37,837 bases of DNA from an uncultured Campylobacter sp. (GCF_938039245.1 NZ_CALHVN010000014.1:1-37837), one strand, 5' to 3'; shown: positions 1 through 8,586, counted from the stretch's first letter. Made by a program: numbers and translations. Notes: generated from the sequence alone by a model not told the origin.

Positions 1-17
1 TAGATCGTGCAAAAGTC

Positions 18-38
18 GGGGTGGATTTATCCACGCCC
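18..38 (-). terminator. Hairpin downstream of the Sel1-repeat gene
   Basis: GTGGA and TCCAC arms with a four-base loop, extended by GGG/CCC with one bulged base, lie just past the stop codon of the minus-strand gene that ends at 47. Read on the minus strand the stem is followed by a short T run (GACTTTTG). The T tract is weak, so termination is an inference. Confidence 0.4.
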
Positions 39-46
39 AATAAACC

Positions 47-553
47 TTACTTTGCCTTTTCGCAACCTAGATCAAGCCCTAGCTCGCAGGATTTTTTATA
101 AAATTTAGCCGCTTGTTCGTTTGATTTTTCCGCGCCTTTGCCGCTCTCATAAAGCCCTGCTAGTCCGTAGCAACCGCCGCTACTACCCATTTCGCAGCTT
201 TTGTTAAATAACTCGAATGATTTTTGCTCCGAGCGCTCCACGCCCCTGCCTGCGCCGTAGACGTCGGCTAAATTCGAGCAGCCGTTAGCATCGCTTAACT
301 CGCACGATTTTTCGTAAAATTTAGCCGCCTTAGCGTAATCTTGCGTAGCGCCCATGCCGTAGTCGTAGGCTAATCCCGCACGACGACAAGCATCCGCGTG
401 CGACGCCTCGCAAGCCTTCTCAAAACCGCCGAGCGCGCCCGCAAGATCGCCTTTTGCCTTCGTCGCTTGCGCCGCGGCGTAGATTTCGTCCGCGCTTGCG
501 CCAAACATCGCTCTCGCCGCGCATAGAAGCGAAACTGCTAAAATTTTTCTCAT
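47..553 (-). CDS. Hcp-like Sel1-repeat protein, secreted
   Basis: A 168-residue protein with a signal peptide (about residues 1-20) followed by four Sel1-like repeats (SLR, ~36 residues each) with paired cysteines spaced C-x7-C, for example CELSDANGC and CEMGSSGGC. This is the pattern of the Helicobacter cysteine-rich proteins (HcpA family), where each helical repeat is locked by a disulfide, so a periplasmic or secreted location is expected. The start is supported by AGGAT a few bases upstream of the ATG. It is transcribed away from the DUF4272 gene. Four other members of this family are in the window (4444, 15452, 16088, 16745). The partner is unknown; family members act as protein-binding scaffolds. 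Confidence 0.85.
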   Translation of the reverse strand: MRKILAVSLLCAARAMFGASADEIYAAAQATKAKGDLAGALGGFEKACEASHADACRRAGLAYDYGMGATQDYAKAAKFYEKSCELSDANGCSNLADVYGAGRGVERSEQKSFELFNKSCEMGSSGGCYGLAGLYESGKGAEKSNEQAAKFYKKSCELGLDLGCEKAK

Positions 554-696
554 TTTTTATCCTTTAAAATTTGATGGATGCGGATTCTAGCGCAACGTTT
601 TTGAAATTTACGTAAATTTGTCGCCGACAAGTCGCTAAATTTTCCGTTTATACGCTAAAATACCCGCGTAAATTTATGCAAATTTAAAGGAGAAGC

Positions 697-1449
697 GTGG
701 GTATTTTTGACTTTTTTAAAAAAGGAGCTGATAGCGCGCGAAAAAGAAGCGTAAGCGCCGCAAAAATCGGTAAAACCGCGCAGGAGCGCAAGGATATAAG
801 CATCGAAATCTTAAAATCGCAAGGCGCGCCTTTTATAGACCACTTGCCGCTACGATACGAGACGGGCGAGGTCGCGCCGCGCGAAAAAGACGAGGTTATC
901 GCCCGCGCGATCTGCTCGTTTGCCGCGATAATGTGCGCTTGCACGATCAGAGATAACGGCGAGCTAACGGACGAAGACAGGCAGGGCGCGAAGGATTTTT
1001 TAGATAATCGCTTCGGGTGCATAAACAAGCTAACGCGCATGGAGCGCCGCGTCATAGAAGGCGAAGCGAGCTACGACGAGGCCGTAAATATGGGCTGGAA
1101 ATACGAGTCGCTGTGGGCGCTGCTTTGGGCGATGGGGCTAGTAAAAGAGCTAGATTTCCCAAAGGATATCTGCGATTGCAATTTCGTAATGAAGACCTTT
1201 GGCGGCGACTTTTCGGAGCGCGTAAAAATGCGCGGTACGGATGAAATCTTGCAAGCGCTCGATCTCATCTACCGCTATCACTGGGCGTGCATCAATGCCC
1301 GAGTAAACGGCAGCAAGAGCGCAGGCCTTGATGAAGAGGTCGTGATGGAGAGGCGCGGAGGGCTAGAGTGGCTGTGTTGCAAGGGCGCGGAGAATGATAA
1401 TCCGAGCGATGAGTATAATGCGTGGGATTATCCGGACTTGAATACTTGA
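697..1449 (+). CDS. DUF4272 domain-containing protein
   Basis: A 250-residue soluble protein with no signal peptide. The mid-section has the conserved tryptophan-rich pattern I associate with DUF4272: a helical N-terminal part (about residues 30-110), then WKYESLWALLWAMG (about 130-143) with a following L-x-F-P, and a C-terminal RRGGLEWL plus an acidic WDYPDLNT end. The start is GTG with AAAGGAG seven bases upstream. No function is established for this family as far as I know. It stands alone, diverging from the Sel1 gene on the left and followed by a long non-coding stretch. Confidence 0.75.
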   Translation: MGIFDFFKKGADSARKRSVSAAKIGKTAQERKDISIEILKSQGAPFIDHLPLRYETGEVAPREKDEVIARAICSFAAIMCACTIRDNGELTDEDRQGAKDFLDNRFGCINKLTRMERRVIEGEASYDEAVNMGWKYESLWALLWAMGLVKELDFPKDICDCNFVMKTFGGDFSERVKMRGTDEILQALDLIYRYHWACINARVNGSKSAGLDEEVVMERRGGLEWLCCKGAENDNPSDEYNAWDYPDLNT

Positions 1450-1498
1450 CTTTTTGACTTTTGTGCGTTGTCTCACGAGCGTCTTTAAATGGGTTTCT

Positions 1499-1530
1499 GC
1501 TTCACTTGCGTTTCGCAGCTGCAAGCAGAG
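1499..1530. repeat. Imperfect direct repeat, copy 1
   Basis: A 32-base unit starting GCTTCACT and ending CTGCAAGCAGAG. It aligns with 1731-1760 with two one-base gaps and two substitutions. The shared 3' end contains the small palindrome CTGCAAGCAG. Confidence 0.7.
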
Positions 1531-1581
1531 GAAATTTTAAGTCTGCGATAGGCTATATGCCTTATCTCGACTTAAAATTTC
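1531..1581. repeat. Inverted repeat with perfect 13-base arms
   Basis: The left arm GAAATTTTAAGTC (1531-1543) and right arm GACTTAAAATTTC (1569-1581) are exact reverse complements around a 25-base loop, which itself holds the imperfect pair GATAGGC/GCCTTATC. Weaker matching continues outward (GCAG/CTGC, then CATTTAAA-like arms near 1485 and 1588), so the total imperfect stem may span about 1480-1610. It could be a decayed mobile repeat or a structured RNA end. Confidence 0.65.
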
Positions 1582-1676
1582 TGCACGACATTTAAATCCA
1601 TCTCGCGACACTGCCGCTCCTGCATTCTTTAACTCAAATTTTAAACTAGCCTACGCTTAAAAATCTTCTGCTAGCA

Positions 1677-1690
1677 GCTACGAGCGTAGC
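1677..1690. repeat. Palindrome GCTACG-AG-CGTAGC
   Basis: Perfect six-base arms around AG. A related palindrome TTACG-AG-CGTAA occurs at 1763-1774, so the core TACGAGCGTA appears twice within 100 bases. Confidence 0.6.
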
Positions 1691-1717
1691 GGAGTAGAAA
1701 TTTTACCTCGTCTCCTC

Positions 1718-1749
1718 GTAGCGAAGTTTAGCTTCACTGCGTTCGCTAC
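1718..1749. repeat. Inverted repeat GTAGCGAA/TTCGCTAC
   Basis: Perfect eight-base arms (1718-1725 and 1742-1749) around a 16-base loop. The right arm lies inside copy 2 of the direct repeat. Confidence 0.6.
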
Positions 1750-1760
1750 TGCAAGCAGAG
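1731..1760. repeat. Imperfect direct repeat, copy 2
   Basis: A 30-base unit matching 1499-1530 and sharing GCTTCACT, GCGT, TCGC and CTGCAAGCAGAG in order. The copies are 231 bases apart in the same orientation. Confidence 0.7.
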
Positions 1761-2075
1761 CGTTACGAGCGTAAGGCGCAAAGCAAAGCGAAAAATACCG
1801 CGCCTTATTTTTTGCGCGCCGTCTCTTGCACGCTTTTTATAGAAACTTCGGCTACGCCGCCGCTTCGCTAGTTTTGCAAAGTAGACCCCAAAAATCACCG
1901 CAAGATACTGCCGCGCGCATCTTTTTTGCTCAAATTTAAATTTTAGCATCGTCCCGCATCGCTATACCGCCGCTTGCGTTTTGCGTTTAAATTTTGCGCC
2001 TTATCCATTTGAGATTAAATTTAAAATACGAATTTATTTGGCTATACTTTGCTTAAATTTTTACAAAGGACGCAA

Positions 2076-3002
2076 ATGAACGAGTTTTTCCCTTGCCGGG
2101 CGGTGGAGCATAGCGACGGCTCGTATGCCGCGGTAACGTCTGATTTTCACTACTTTGATGCGTATTTTAAAAACGGCTGCGGCGGATACGATTTGCAAAG
2201 TTTAGCCAAAAGCCTAGCCAAAAAGCACGACATAAAAGGCCTAAAATACGACTGCGAGGCGGGTATGTTTTGCGTTTATTCAAAGGATTTGGACGCGCTA
2301 AAATCCCTGTGCGAGAGGCTGCGGGAGATTAGCGGCCAGCAGAGCGACTACGCGCCCGCAAATCCGCAAAAGCCCAAAATAAAACCCAAAATGCTAGACG
2401 AGCTACTGCTAAAAGGCTTTGTTTTAAGGCTTGACGAGGATACGCAAAAGCGGTTTTTAGACGGCGTGCCGTTAGAGCTTTCGCCGCTGTTTGAGAACTA
2501 CGCGGCCGCGCTTGCGGGAGATGATGAAAAGGCGCAGTTTGAGGCGCTGCGCCGCATAAACTTGCAGGCGTTCTCGCAAAATAAAAGGCGAGATTGCGTT
2601 AGCACGCTAGGTCATCCCGCGTTTTTACGAATATTATTTGATTTTATCGACAAAAATCCTAGCGACAAGCCGCATTTAGAGGCTCTTTGCGCGCTTGAGG
2701 CCATATGCATGAGACACCTGCCCGATCTGCGAGCGGCGAAATATTTTATAGCAGCGCTTGCGCATAAAAAGGCCGATTTTAGGCAGGTCGGCATTTGCGG
2801 ACTAGGCACGCTTTACGAGTATGATTTAAAGCTTATAGAGCAGCTAACCAAGGATAAATCCGCTAAGGTCGCAAACGCTGCGGCAAGAACGCTAAAATTC
2901 GGGTTTAAAAAAAAGGATTCAAGCGAGCATTATATATTTCCCGTTTGGATGTTTAGCGGCAAGCTGGTTAGGCGCTGCGAGAGGGAAATTTTCGGGCGTT
3001 AG
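2076..3002 (+). CDS. Hypothetical protein, helical-repeat (HEAT-like) C-terminal half
   Basis: A 308-residue protein from the ATG at 2076, which has AAAGGA five bases upstream; an in-frame TTG at 2049 would add nine residues but has no ribosome site. I do not recognise a named family. Residues ~1-85 look like a small alpha/beta domain. From about 105 onward the protein is leucine/alanine-rich amphipathic helices in pairs (for example around LEALCALEAICMRHLPDLRAAK and VANAAARTLKFGF), resembling HEAT-type repeats. There is no signal peptide or membrane segment. It appears monocistronic between two non-coding stretches. A scaffold role is possible but not shown. Confidence 0.6.
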   Translation: MNEFFPCRAVEHSDGSYAAVTSDFHYFDAYFKNGCGGYDLQSLAKSLAKKHDIKGLKYDCEAGMFCVYSKDLDALKSLCERLREISGQQSDYAPANPQKPKIKPKMLDELLLKGFVLRLDEDTQKRFLDGVPLELSPLFENYAAALAGDDEKAQFEALRRINLQAFSQNKRRDCVSTLGHPAFLRILFDFIDKNPSDKPHLEALCALEAICMRHLPDLRAAKYFIAALAHKKADFRQVGICGLGTLYEYDLKLIEQLTKDKSAKVANAAARTLKFGFKKKDSSEHYIFPVWMFSGKLVRRCEREIFGR

Positions 3003-3327
3003 CGCGCTCTTTGCTTTGTTATTAAATTTACTCAGCTGATAACGCCTATCTTAAATTTAAGTCGCCCAGCCTGGCTTCATGCGTCACCGATTGCGTTTTG
3101 GCGCCTAAATTTATCTTTGTCGTTTAAATTCGGTTTTAAATTTAAGCTTGACGGCCGTAGGTTTTATCGCTAGCGTCTTGTTCGCGCTAAATTTGACGTT
3201 TAGCTTATGCATCCAAAAATCCATTTTCGTTTTTGTTCTTTTTAGCTAAATTTAAACTCCGCGCAGAGTTTTGAGCCTATTTAAAGAGAAAATTTTTTAT
3301 AATTGGCTAAAAAATTAAAGGCTAAAT
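3003..3327. other. Intergenic region upstream of ispG
   Basis: About 325 bases without an ORF of note. It has several AAATTT/TTAAATTTAA words and a likely promoter at its right end. No tRNA or other RNA structure was recognised. Confidence 0.5.
3298..3303 (+). promoter_or_regulatory. Probable -10 box of ispG
   Basis: A consensus TATAAT preceded by a T run lies 24 bases before the TTG start of ispG, giving a leader of about 18 bases. No good -35 is seen at 16-18 bases, which is normal for the Campylobacter housekeeping sigma factor. Confidence 0.55.
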
Positions 3328-4386
3328 TTGCAAAGATACCCCACGAAACAGATCAAAATCAGGGACGTAAAAATAGGCGGAGACGCGCCCATATCGGTGC
3401 AGTCGATGACGTTTAGCAAGACCAAAGACGTAAAAGGCACGTTAGAGCAGATACAGCGGCTTTATTTTGCCGGCTGCGATATCGTGCGCTGCGCGGTGTT
3501 TGACAAAGAGGACACCGCCGCGCTGCGCGAGGTAGTAAAGGCTAGCCCGCTGCCCGTCGTCGCCGACATCCACTTTAACCACAACTACGCCGTGATAGTT
3601 AGCGAGTTCGTCGACGCTATCCGCATAAATCCGGGCAACATCGGCTCGAAAAAAAACATCAAAGCCGTCGTGGACGCGTGCAAGCAGCGAAATCTGCCTA
3701 TCCGTATCGGCGTAAACTCAGGCTCGCTAGAAAAGCAGTTTGAGGACAAATACGGTCGCACGGTCGAAGCGATGGTGCAAAGCGCGCTTTATAATATAAA
3801 TTTGCTCGAGGATTTTGACTTTACCGATATCAAAATCTCGCTAAAATCAAGCGACGTCGAGCGCACGATGGCCGCTTACCGCGCGCTTAGGCCGCTTGTG
3901 GCGTATCCGTTTCACCTAGGCGTTACGGAGGCCGGCACTAGCTTTCACGCGACGATAAAGTCCGCGATCGCGCTAGGCGGACTGCTACTGGAGGGCATCG
4001 GCGACACGATGCGAGTTAGCATCACGGGCGAGCTAGAAGAAGAGATCAAAGTCGCAAAAGCGATCCTAAAGGATAGCGGCCGCCAAAAAGAGGGGCTAAA
4101 TATCATCTCGTGCCCGACCTGCGGGCGTTTGCAGGCCGATCTGATGGCTGCGGTAAAGCTCGTCGAGGAGAAAACCAAGCACATCAAAGAGCCGCTAAAC
4201 GTCTCGGTGATGGGCTGCGTCGTAAACGCGATCGGCGAGGCCAAGGGTGCTGACGTAGCCATAGCCTTTGGCAAGGGAAACGGGATGATAATGCGCAAAG
4301 GCGAGGTTGTCGCGAGGCTGCCCGAGAGCGAGCTGGTCGATAGATTTTTACTCGAGATCGACGATGAAATAAAATCAAGAGAGTAA
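3328..4386 (+). CDS. ispG: 4-hydroxy-3-methylbut-2-en-1-yl diphosphate synthase (flavodoxin)
   Basis: IspG (GcpE) converts 2-C-methyl-D-erythritol 2,4-cyclodiphosphate to HMBPP in the MEP isoprenoid pathway, in the cytoplasm, using a [4Fe-4S] cluster. The 352-residue length is the usual bacterial size. The N-terminal TIM-barrel part has RYPTKQIKIRDVKIGGDAPI, QSMTFSKTKD and ADIHFN; the C-terminal cluster ligands are visible as C262 and C265 (CPTCGR) and C297 (MGCVVNAIGEA), with E304 as the fourth expected ligand. The start is TTG, with a weak AAAGG eight or so bases upstream. The gene appears to have its own promoter and is followed by an unrelated Sel1 gene 57 bases on. Confidence 0.97.
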   Translation: MQRYPTKQIKIRDVKIGGDAPISVQSMTFSKTKDVKGTLEQIQRLYFAGCDIVRCAVFDKEDTAALREVVKASPLPVVADIHFNHNYAVIVSEFVDAIRINPGNIGSKKNIKAVVDACKQRNLPIRIGVNSGSLEKQFEDKYGRTVEAMVQSALYNINLLEDFDFTDIKISLKSSDVERTMAAYRALRPLVAYPFHLGVTEAGTSFHATIKSAIALGGLLLEGIGDTMRVSITGELEEEIKVAKAILKDSGRQKEGLNIISCPTCGRLQADLMAAVKLVEEKTKHIKEPLNVSVMGCVVNAIGEAKGADVAIAFGKGNGMIMRKGEVVARLPESELVDRFLLEIDDEIKSRE

Positions 4387-4443
4387 ATTTGAAAGCTTTT
4401 TAACCGACGCGGATCAAAATATCAATAAAAATTTAAAGGATTA

Positions 4444-4986
4444 ATGATGAGAAAATTTATTTTTGTGATGATGGCTTTGGCAGGTTTATTAAATTTTGCC
4501 TTTGCCTTTGAATTATCGGCGCAAGAAGAGCTTGAATATGGATTGGAGGCATCTTATTATCAAGACTTGGCAGGAGCGGCAAAGCACTTTGAGAGCGCTT
4601 GCAATAAAGGAAGTATCAATGGGTGCTCTTTCCTTGGTATCAGTTATTACAACGGCGAGGGCGTGAGGCAAGACTACAAAAAAGCGATAGAGATTTGGCA
4701 AATGACATGCGATAAAAAAGACGCTGTCGGCTGCGCTCAGCTTGGTCATGCATACAATAGCGGCAAAGCCGTGAAACAAGACTACAAAAAGGCGATGGAG
4801 CTTTATCAAAAGGCCTGCGATCTAGGGGGCGCTGACGCTTGCTACGATGTCGCTTCTTTATATCTTGAGGCAAAAGGCGTGGAGCAAAATTTCAAAACAG
4901 CCAAAGAGTATTTTGGCAAAGCATGCGATCTGGGCGATCAGTTTGGCTGCGACGACTACAAAAAGCTAAATGAAGCCGGATATTAA
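4444..4986 (+). CDS. Hcp-like Sel1-repeat protein, secreted
   Basis: A 180-residue protein with a signal peptide (MMRKFIFVMMALAGLLNFAFA, cleavage near 21) and four SLR units each with a C-x7-C pair (CNKGSINGC, CDKKDAVGC, CDLGGADAC, CDLGDQFGC). The middle repeats are very regular, with NSGKAVKQDYKKAMELYQKA-type helices. AAAGGA at 4435-4440 supports the start; a second ATG follows at once. It sits between ispG and dnaB and is probably a periplasmic disulfide-stabilised scaffold. It is more similar in style to the protein at 47-553 than to the triplet at 15452-17383, judged by eye. Confidence 0.88.
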   Translation: MMRKFIFVMMALAGLLNFAFAFELSAQEELEYGLEASYYQDLAGAAKHFESACNKGSINGCSFLGISYYNGEGVRQDYKKAIEIWQMTCDKKDAVGCAQLGHAYNSGKAVKQDYKKAMELYQKACDLGGADACYDVASLYLEAKGVEQNFKTAKEYFGKACDLGDQFGCDDYKKLNEAGY

Positions 4987-5004
4987 AATTTAAACGGAGC
5001 GAAA

Positions 5005-6423
5005 GTGGCAAAAAATAAATTTAACGACGTGGATTTTCACAACCTTTACGACCTGGATATGGAGCGCGCGATCCTCGCATCCATCATCTATAGCGCGGAT
5101 AATCTAAGCGAGATTTTCGATATCCTAAGCCCGTTTGACTTTTACCTGCGCGCTCACGGCGACATTTACGACGCGATGGTAAAGTGCCTGAATGAAAATT
5201 TGCCCGTCGAAACGGGATTTTTAAAAACCAAGCTGGGGAGCAAATTTGACGAGAACGTGATGAGCGAGATCATCGGCACGAACTCGATCCTGGACGTCAA
5301 AAAGTACGCCAACGAAATCAAAGAAAAATCTATCAAGCGAAGCTTGGTAAAAATCGCGCACCAAATACCTAGCAAAGTGAGCGAGGATAAGCCTAGCCGC
5401 GATATGGTGGACGAGCTTAGTCAGAGTTTTTATTCGCTAGTGGACGGGCAGAGCGCGGGCGCCATCAAAGACGCTGCTGTCATCATCGCAGACGTCATCA
5501 CGCACCTAGAAAAGCAAAAACTGCTCGAGGATAAGGACATCGTGGGCATCGACACGGGCTTTCGCCAGCTAAACGAGATGACGAAGGGCTTTAAGCACGG
5601 CGACCTCATCATCATCGCGGCACGCCCCGGCATGGGAAAAACGACGATCTGCTTAAATTTGATGAACCACGTACTGATGCGCGGCGGCGGAGTCGTGTTT
5701 TTCTCGCTTGAGATGCCCGCCGAGCAGATCATGCTGCGTATGCTAAGCGCCAAAACTTCGATCCCGCTACAAAACATCATGACTGCTAAAATGGACGACG
5801 AGGAGTGGTCGCGCCTAAGCGATGCGTGCGACGATATGGCTAGCCGTAAGCTTTTCGTCTACGACAGCGGCTACGTAAACATCCACCAGATCCGCACGCA
5901 GATGCGCAAGCTCAAGTCCGCTCACCCGGAGATCACGCTGTGCGTCATCGACTACATTGGCCTTATGATGGCGACGTCAAATTTCTCCGATCGCCACCTA
6001 CAGATCGCCGAAATCTCGCGCGGACTAAAGCTACTTGCGCGCGAGCTAGACATGCCTATTATCGCGCTTAGTCAGCTAAACCGAAGCCTAGAGTCCCGCG
6101 CCAACAAGCGCCCGATGTTAAGCGACCTGCGCGAATCAGGCGCCATCGAGCAGGATGCGGACATGATACTTTTCGTATACCGCGACGAGGTTTACCGCGA
6201 GCAGGAGGAGAAGGAAGCCGAGAAAAAGGCGCACGCCGAGGGCAAGGAGTACGTACGTAAATTCGTCCCCAACAAGATTGAAGAGGACGCCGAAATCATC
6301 GTGGGCAAGAACCGAAACGGCCCGGTCGGCACGGTCGAAGTAATATTTCAGAAGGAATTTACGCGCTTTGTAGATAAGAGTTTTGGCGCCGCGCACGTGG
6401 CGGAGTTTAACCCAAACGCCTAA
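5005..6423 (+). CDS. dnaB: Replicative DNA helicase
   Basis: DnaB is the hexameric helicase that unwinds DNA at the replication fork. This 472-residue protein has the N-terminal helical collar (MERAILASIIYS near residue 20) and the RecA-like C-terminal domain: Walker A ARPGMGKTT near residue 206, SLEMPAEQIMLRML, Walker B VIDYIGLM, LSQLNRSLESR, and RPMLSDLRESGAIEQDAD. The C-terminal part has the charged insertion EQEEKEAEKKAHAEGKEY before the final GKNRNGPVGTV motif. The start is GTG with an AACGGAG-type ribosome site. comEC follows 24 bases later and is probably co-transcribed. Confidence 0.97.
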   Translation: MAKNKFNDVDFHNLYDLDMERAILASIIYSADNLSEIFDILSPFDFYLRAHGDIYDAMVKCLNENLPVETGFLKTKLGSKFDENVMSEIIGTNSILDVKKYANEIKEKSIKRSLVKIAHQIPSKVSEDKPSRDMVDELSQSFYSLVDGQSAGAIKDAAVIIADVITHLEKQKLLEDKDIVGIDTGFRQLNEMTKGFKHGDLIIIAARPGMGKTTICLNLMNHVLMRGGGVVFFSLEMPAEQIMLRMLSAKTSIPLQNIMTAKMDDEEWSRLSDACDDMASRKLFVYDSGYVNIHQIRTQMRKLKSAHPEITLCVIDYIGLMMATSNFSDRHLQIAEISRGLKLLARELDMPIIALSQLNRSLESRANKRPMLSDLRESGAIEQDADMILFVYRDEVYREQEEKEAEKKAHAEGKEYVRKFVPNKIEEDAEIIVGKNRNGPVGTVEVIFQKEFTRFVDKSFGAAHVAEFNPNA

Positions 6424-6446
6424 AATGCGCCCTTTAAGCTCAAATT

Positions 6447-7721
6447 TTGCAAAAGCCGCAACGTAAATCTATCTTTGAAAACGCGCGCGAGGTTTGTGTA
6501 TTTTGTCTTGCGTGCGCGCTCGTTTTTGCGCTAAATTTGGGCTTTAGCTACTATAAATTTCGCGAATTTAAAGCCCAAAACGGCGTTATCCTGCAAGCTA
6601 AAATTTTACAAAACTACGAAAAAACGAACGCAAAAGGTAAAATTTACCGCGTTTTAAAGCTTAAAACGCAGGATTTTAGTTTCTACACGACGACGCTGGC
6701 GGACTTTGACGCGCAGGCAAACGAGCAAATTTTAATCGGCGCCGAAAATAAAAACGTCAAATTTAAAGAGTATCTAAGCGGCTCGTTTTTTATGCCAAGC
6801 TACGGCGCAGCCGAGCTTCGATACGCCACGAACGAGGAGCGAATTTACGATAAAATTTTTGAGTTTATCGCCGAGCAGCACGAAAGCGAAAAAATGACCG
6901 AGCTTTTTACCGCGCTGTTTCTGGCTGCACCCATTGGCAAGGAGCTGCGGCAAGACGTAAATTTCTACGGCGTTGCGCACCTGATCGCGATTTCCGGTTA
7001 TCATTTGGGACTGATTTTTGGTTTTTTGTATTTTGTCATGCGCCCGATTTACCGCTATTTTCAGGCGCGATACTTTCCGTATCGAAACGCCAAATTTGAC
7101 CTCTCGGCCGCGATCTTTGCGGTTTTGTTTTGCTATCTTGCGCTGATTGGCTTCGTGCCGTCCTTTTTGCGAGCGTTTTTGATGAGCTTGCTGGCTCTGT
7201 TTTTGCTCGCTAGAAACGTGCGCGTCGTTAGCTTTGAGCTGCTTTTTACGGTGATTTGCGCCGCCGTGGCGCTGATGCCGAGTCTGCTCTTTAGTGTCGG
7301 ATTTTATTTTTCGTGCATGGGCGTGTTTTATATTTATCTGTATTTGCGGCACTTTGGCGGGCGATTTTCAAATTTGACGCACGCTATCTTGCTAAATTTT
7401 TGGGTATTTTCGGCGATGATTTTGCCCGTGGTTTACTTTTTCCCGCTCGTTAGCGCCCAGCAGCTAGCCGTCTTGCCGCTCACGCCGCTTTTTAGCTTGT
7501 TTTATCCTATTAGCGCGCTTTTGCACGCATTTGGCGCAGGCGGCGCGCTTGACGAATACCTGCTAGAATTTCTCTCGTGGCGCGCAAAGGGGGTAAATTT
7601 GAGCGTGCCGTTGTGGCTGTTTTTGCTCTATAACGCGCTAAGTTTAGCGAGCGTCAAAAGCAAAATTTTAGCCGCCGTTATCGTGCCGCTAAATTTACTC
7701 TGCTTTGCCGCGCTTTTTTAA
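6447..7721 (+). CDS. comEC: ComEC/Rec2-type DNA uptake channel (short form)
   Basis: ComEC forms the inner-membrane channel that carries single-stranded DNA during natural transformation. The 424-residue protein has an N-terminal membrane segment (about 15-36), a soluble stretch to ~130, then a multi-span competence domain from about residue 150 that includes LIAISGYHLGLIFGF, the hallmark SG-H motif. It ends with the membrane domain and has no C-terminal metallo-beta-lactamase nuclease domain, as in other short epsilonproteobacterial forms. The start is probably TTG at 6447; no ATG is available nearby in frame. It follows dnaB closely and its stop overlaps the stop of the convergent yihY gene by three bases. 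Confidence 0.88.
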   Translation: MQKPQRKSIFENAREVCVFCLACALVFALNLGFSYYKFREFKAQNGVILQAKILQNYEKTNAKGKIYRVLKLKTQDFSFYTTTLADFDAQANEQILIGAENKNVKFKEYLSGSFFMPSYGAAELRYATNEERIYDKIFEFIAEQHESEKMTELFTALFLAAPIGKELRQDVNFYGVAHLIAISGYHLGLIFGFLYFVMRPIYRYFQARYFPYRNAKFDLSAAIFAVLFCYLALIGFVPSFLRAFLMSLLALFLLARNVRVVSFELLFTVICAAVALMPSLLFSVGFYFSCMGVFYIYLYLRHFGGRFSNLTHAILLNFWVFSAMILPVVYFFPLVSAQQLAVLPLTPLFSLFYPISALLHAFGAGGALDEYLLEFLSWRAKGVNLSVPLWLFLLYNALSLASVKSKILAAVIVPLNLLCFAALF

Positions 7722-8548
7722 GATTCTTTGTCGCTCTCGCCCGCTTTTTCCAGATACGCGCACAGCTTCACGCCGTAAAGAAAGATGATCCACGACACGT
7801 AAATCCACACGAAAAATAGCAGCACCACCGAAAACGAACCGTAGATGCTGAGGTAGGTTTTGTTATTTGCGGCGTAAAAGACGAAGATATTTTTGCCCAG
7901 ATACCAGATGAGCGAGGCGACGAACGAGCTAAAAAGCGCGTTTTTTAGGGCGATTTGGCGGTTTATCGAGATGAGATAGGTCACGCAAAATATCGCCCAG
8001 ATGATGAGGTACGGGAATATGCTGAGAAAATTTATCCACTTCGTGTAGGCGCTGGAGTTTAGCATATCTTGAAATAAATTTGAGAGATAAAAACTAAGCC
8101 CAAGCCCCAAGGGAGCTAGCGTTATGAGCGTCCAATAAGCACTCAGCGAGTTCCAAAATTTGCGGCTTTGCGTATGCATGATGCGGTTGATGACGTATTC
8201 GTAATCGGCAAAAAACATGATCGAAGTAAAGATGATGGCGCCAAGTCCGAGGATGCCGAGGCTCGAGCTGTTTTGCAAAAAGGTCTCGATGTAGTTTGAG
8301 ATCGCGTCTTGGTTTGAGGGTAGTAGCTGGGCAAATATAAATTCCTTGATCTTTGCGTAGTAGACGCTAAAGCTTGGCATCTGCGTAAAGAGCGAGAGCG
8401 AGATGAGCAGCACGGGGATGATGGAGAGCATCGTGTGAAAGCTCAGGCTTGAAGCGTAGTGCAGTAGCTGCTTGTCCTTGATCTTTAGCATCGCCGTGAG
8501 CCAAATTTTAAGCGTTTGTTTTATCTTTTCAAATTTTTGCGGGGTCAT
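7718..8548 (-). CDS. YihY/BrkB-family inner membrane protein, copy 1
   Basis: A 276-residue protein with about six membrane segments. The family signature is present: HYASSLSFHTMLSIIP near the N-terminus, FFADYEYVINRI in the middle, and the conserved end YLSIYGSFSVVLLFFVWIYV. The family is often mislabelled ribonuclease BN (rbn); no nuclease activity should be inferred. The ATG has AAAGGATC upstream. It is the last gene of the minus-strand operon starting at 11512, 38 bases after its paralogue at 8587-9414. Base composition matches the surrounding housekeeping genes. Confidence 0.9.
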   Translation of the reverse strand: MTPQKFEKIKQTLKIWLTAMLKIKDKQLLHYASSLSFHTMLSIIPVLLISLSLFTQMPSFSVYYAKIKEFIFAQLLPSNQDAISNYIETFLQNSSSLGILGLGAIIFTSIMFFADYEYVINRIMHTQSRKFWNSLSAYWTLITLAPLGLGLSFYLSNLFQDMLNSSAYTKWINFLSIFPYLIIWAIFCVTYLISINRQIALKNALFSSFVASLIWYLGKNIFVFYAANNKTYLSIYGSFSVVLLFFVWIYVSWIIFLYGVKLCAYLEKAGESDKES

Positions 8549-8586
8549 TTTGGGATCCTTTAATTATTTTTTGCTGATAAGAGTTT

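Larger units (their letters stand above)
1450..2075. other. Non-coding stretch rich in small repeats
   Basis: About 620 bases with no convincing gene; the only ORF (67 codons, minus strand, 1746-1949) lacks a good ribosome site and has a basic, low-complexity product. The left half (1480-1780) holds an inverted repeat, a 30-base direct repeat and several short palindromes, listed separately. The right end carries the ribosome site for the gene starting at 2076. Confidence 0.6.

Noticed and set aside
1746..1949. 67-codon minus-strand ORF in the repeat region
   Set aside because: Basic, low-complexity product, poor ribosome site, and lies in sequence with palindromes.
6774..7352. Minus-strand ORF (192 codons) opposite comEC
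   Set aside because: Lys/Gln-rich product with no family signs; the plus-strand competence motifs are clear.
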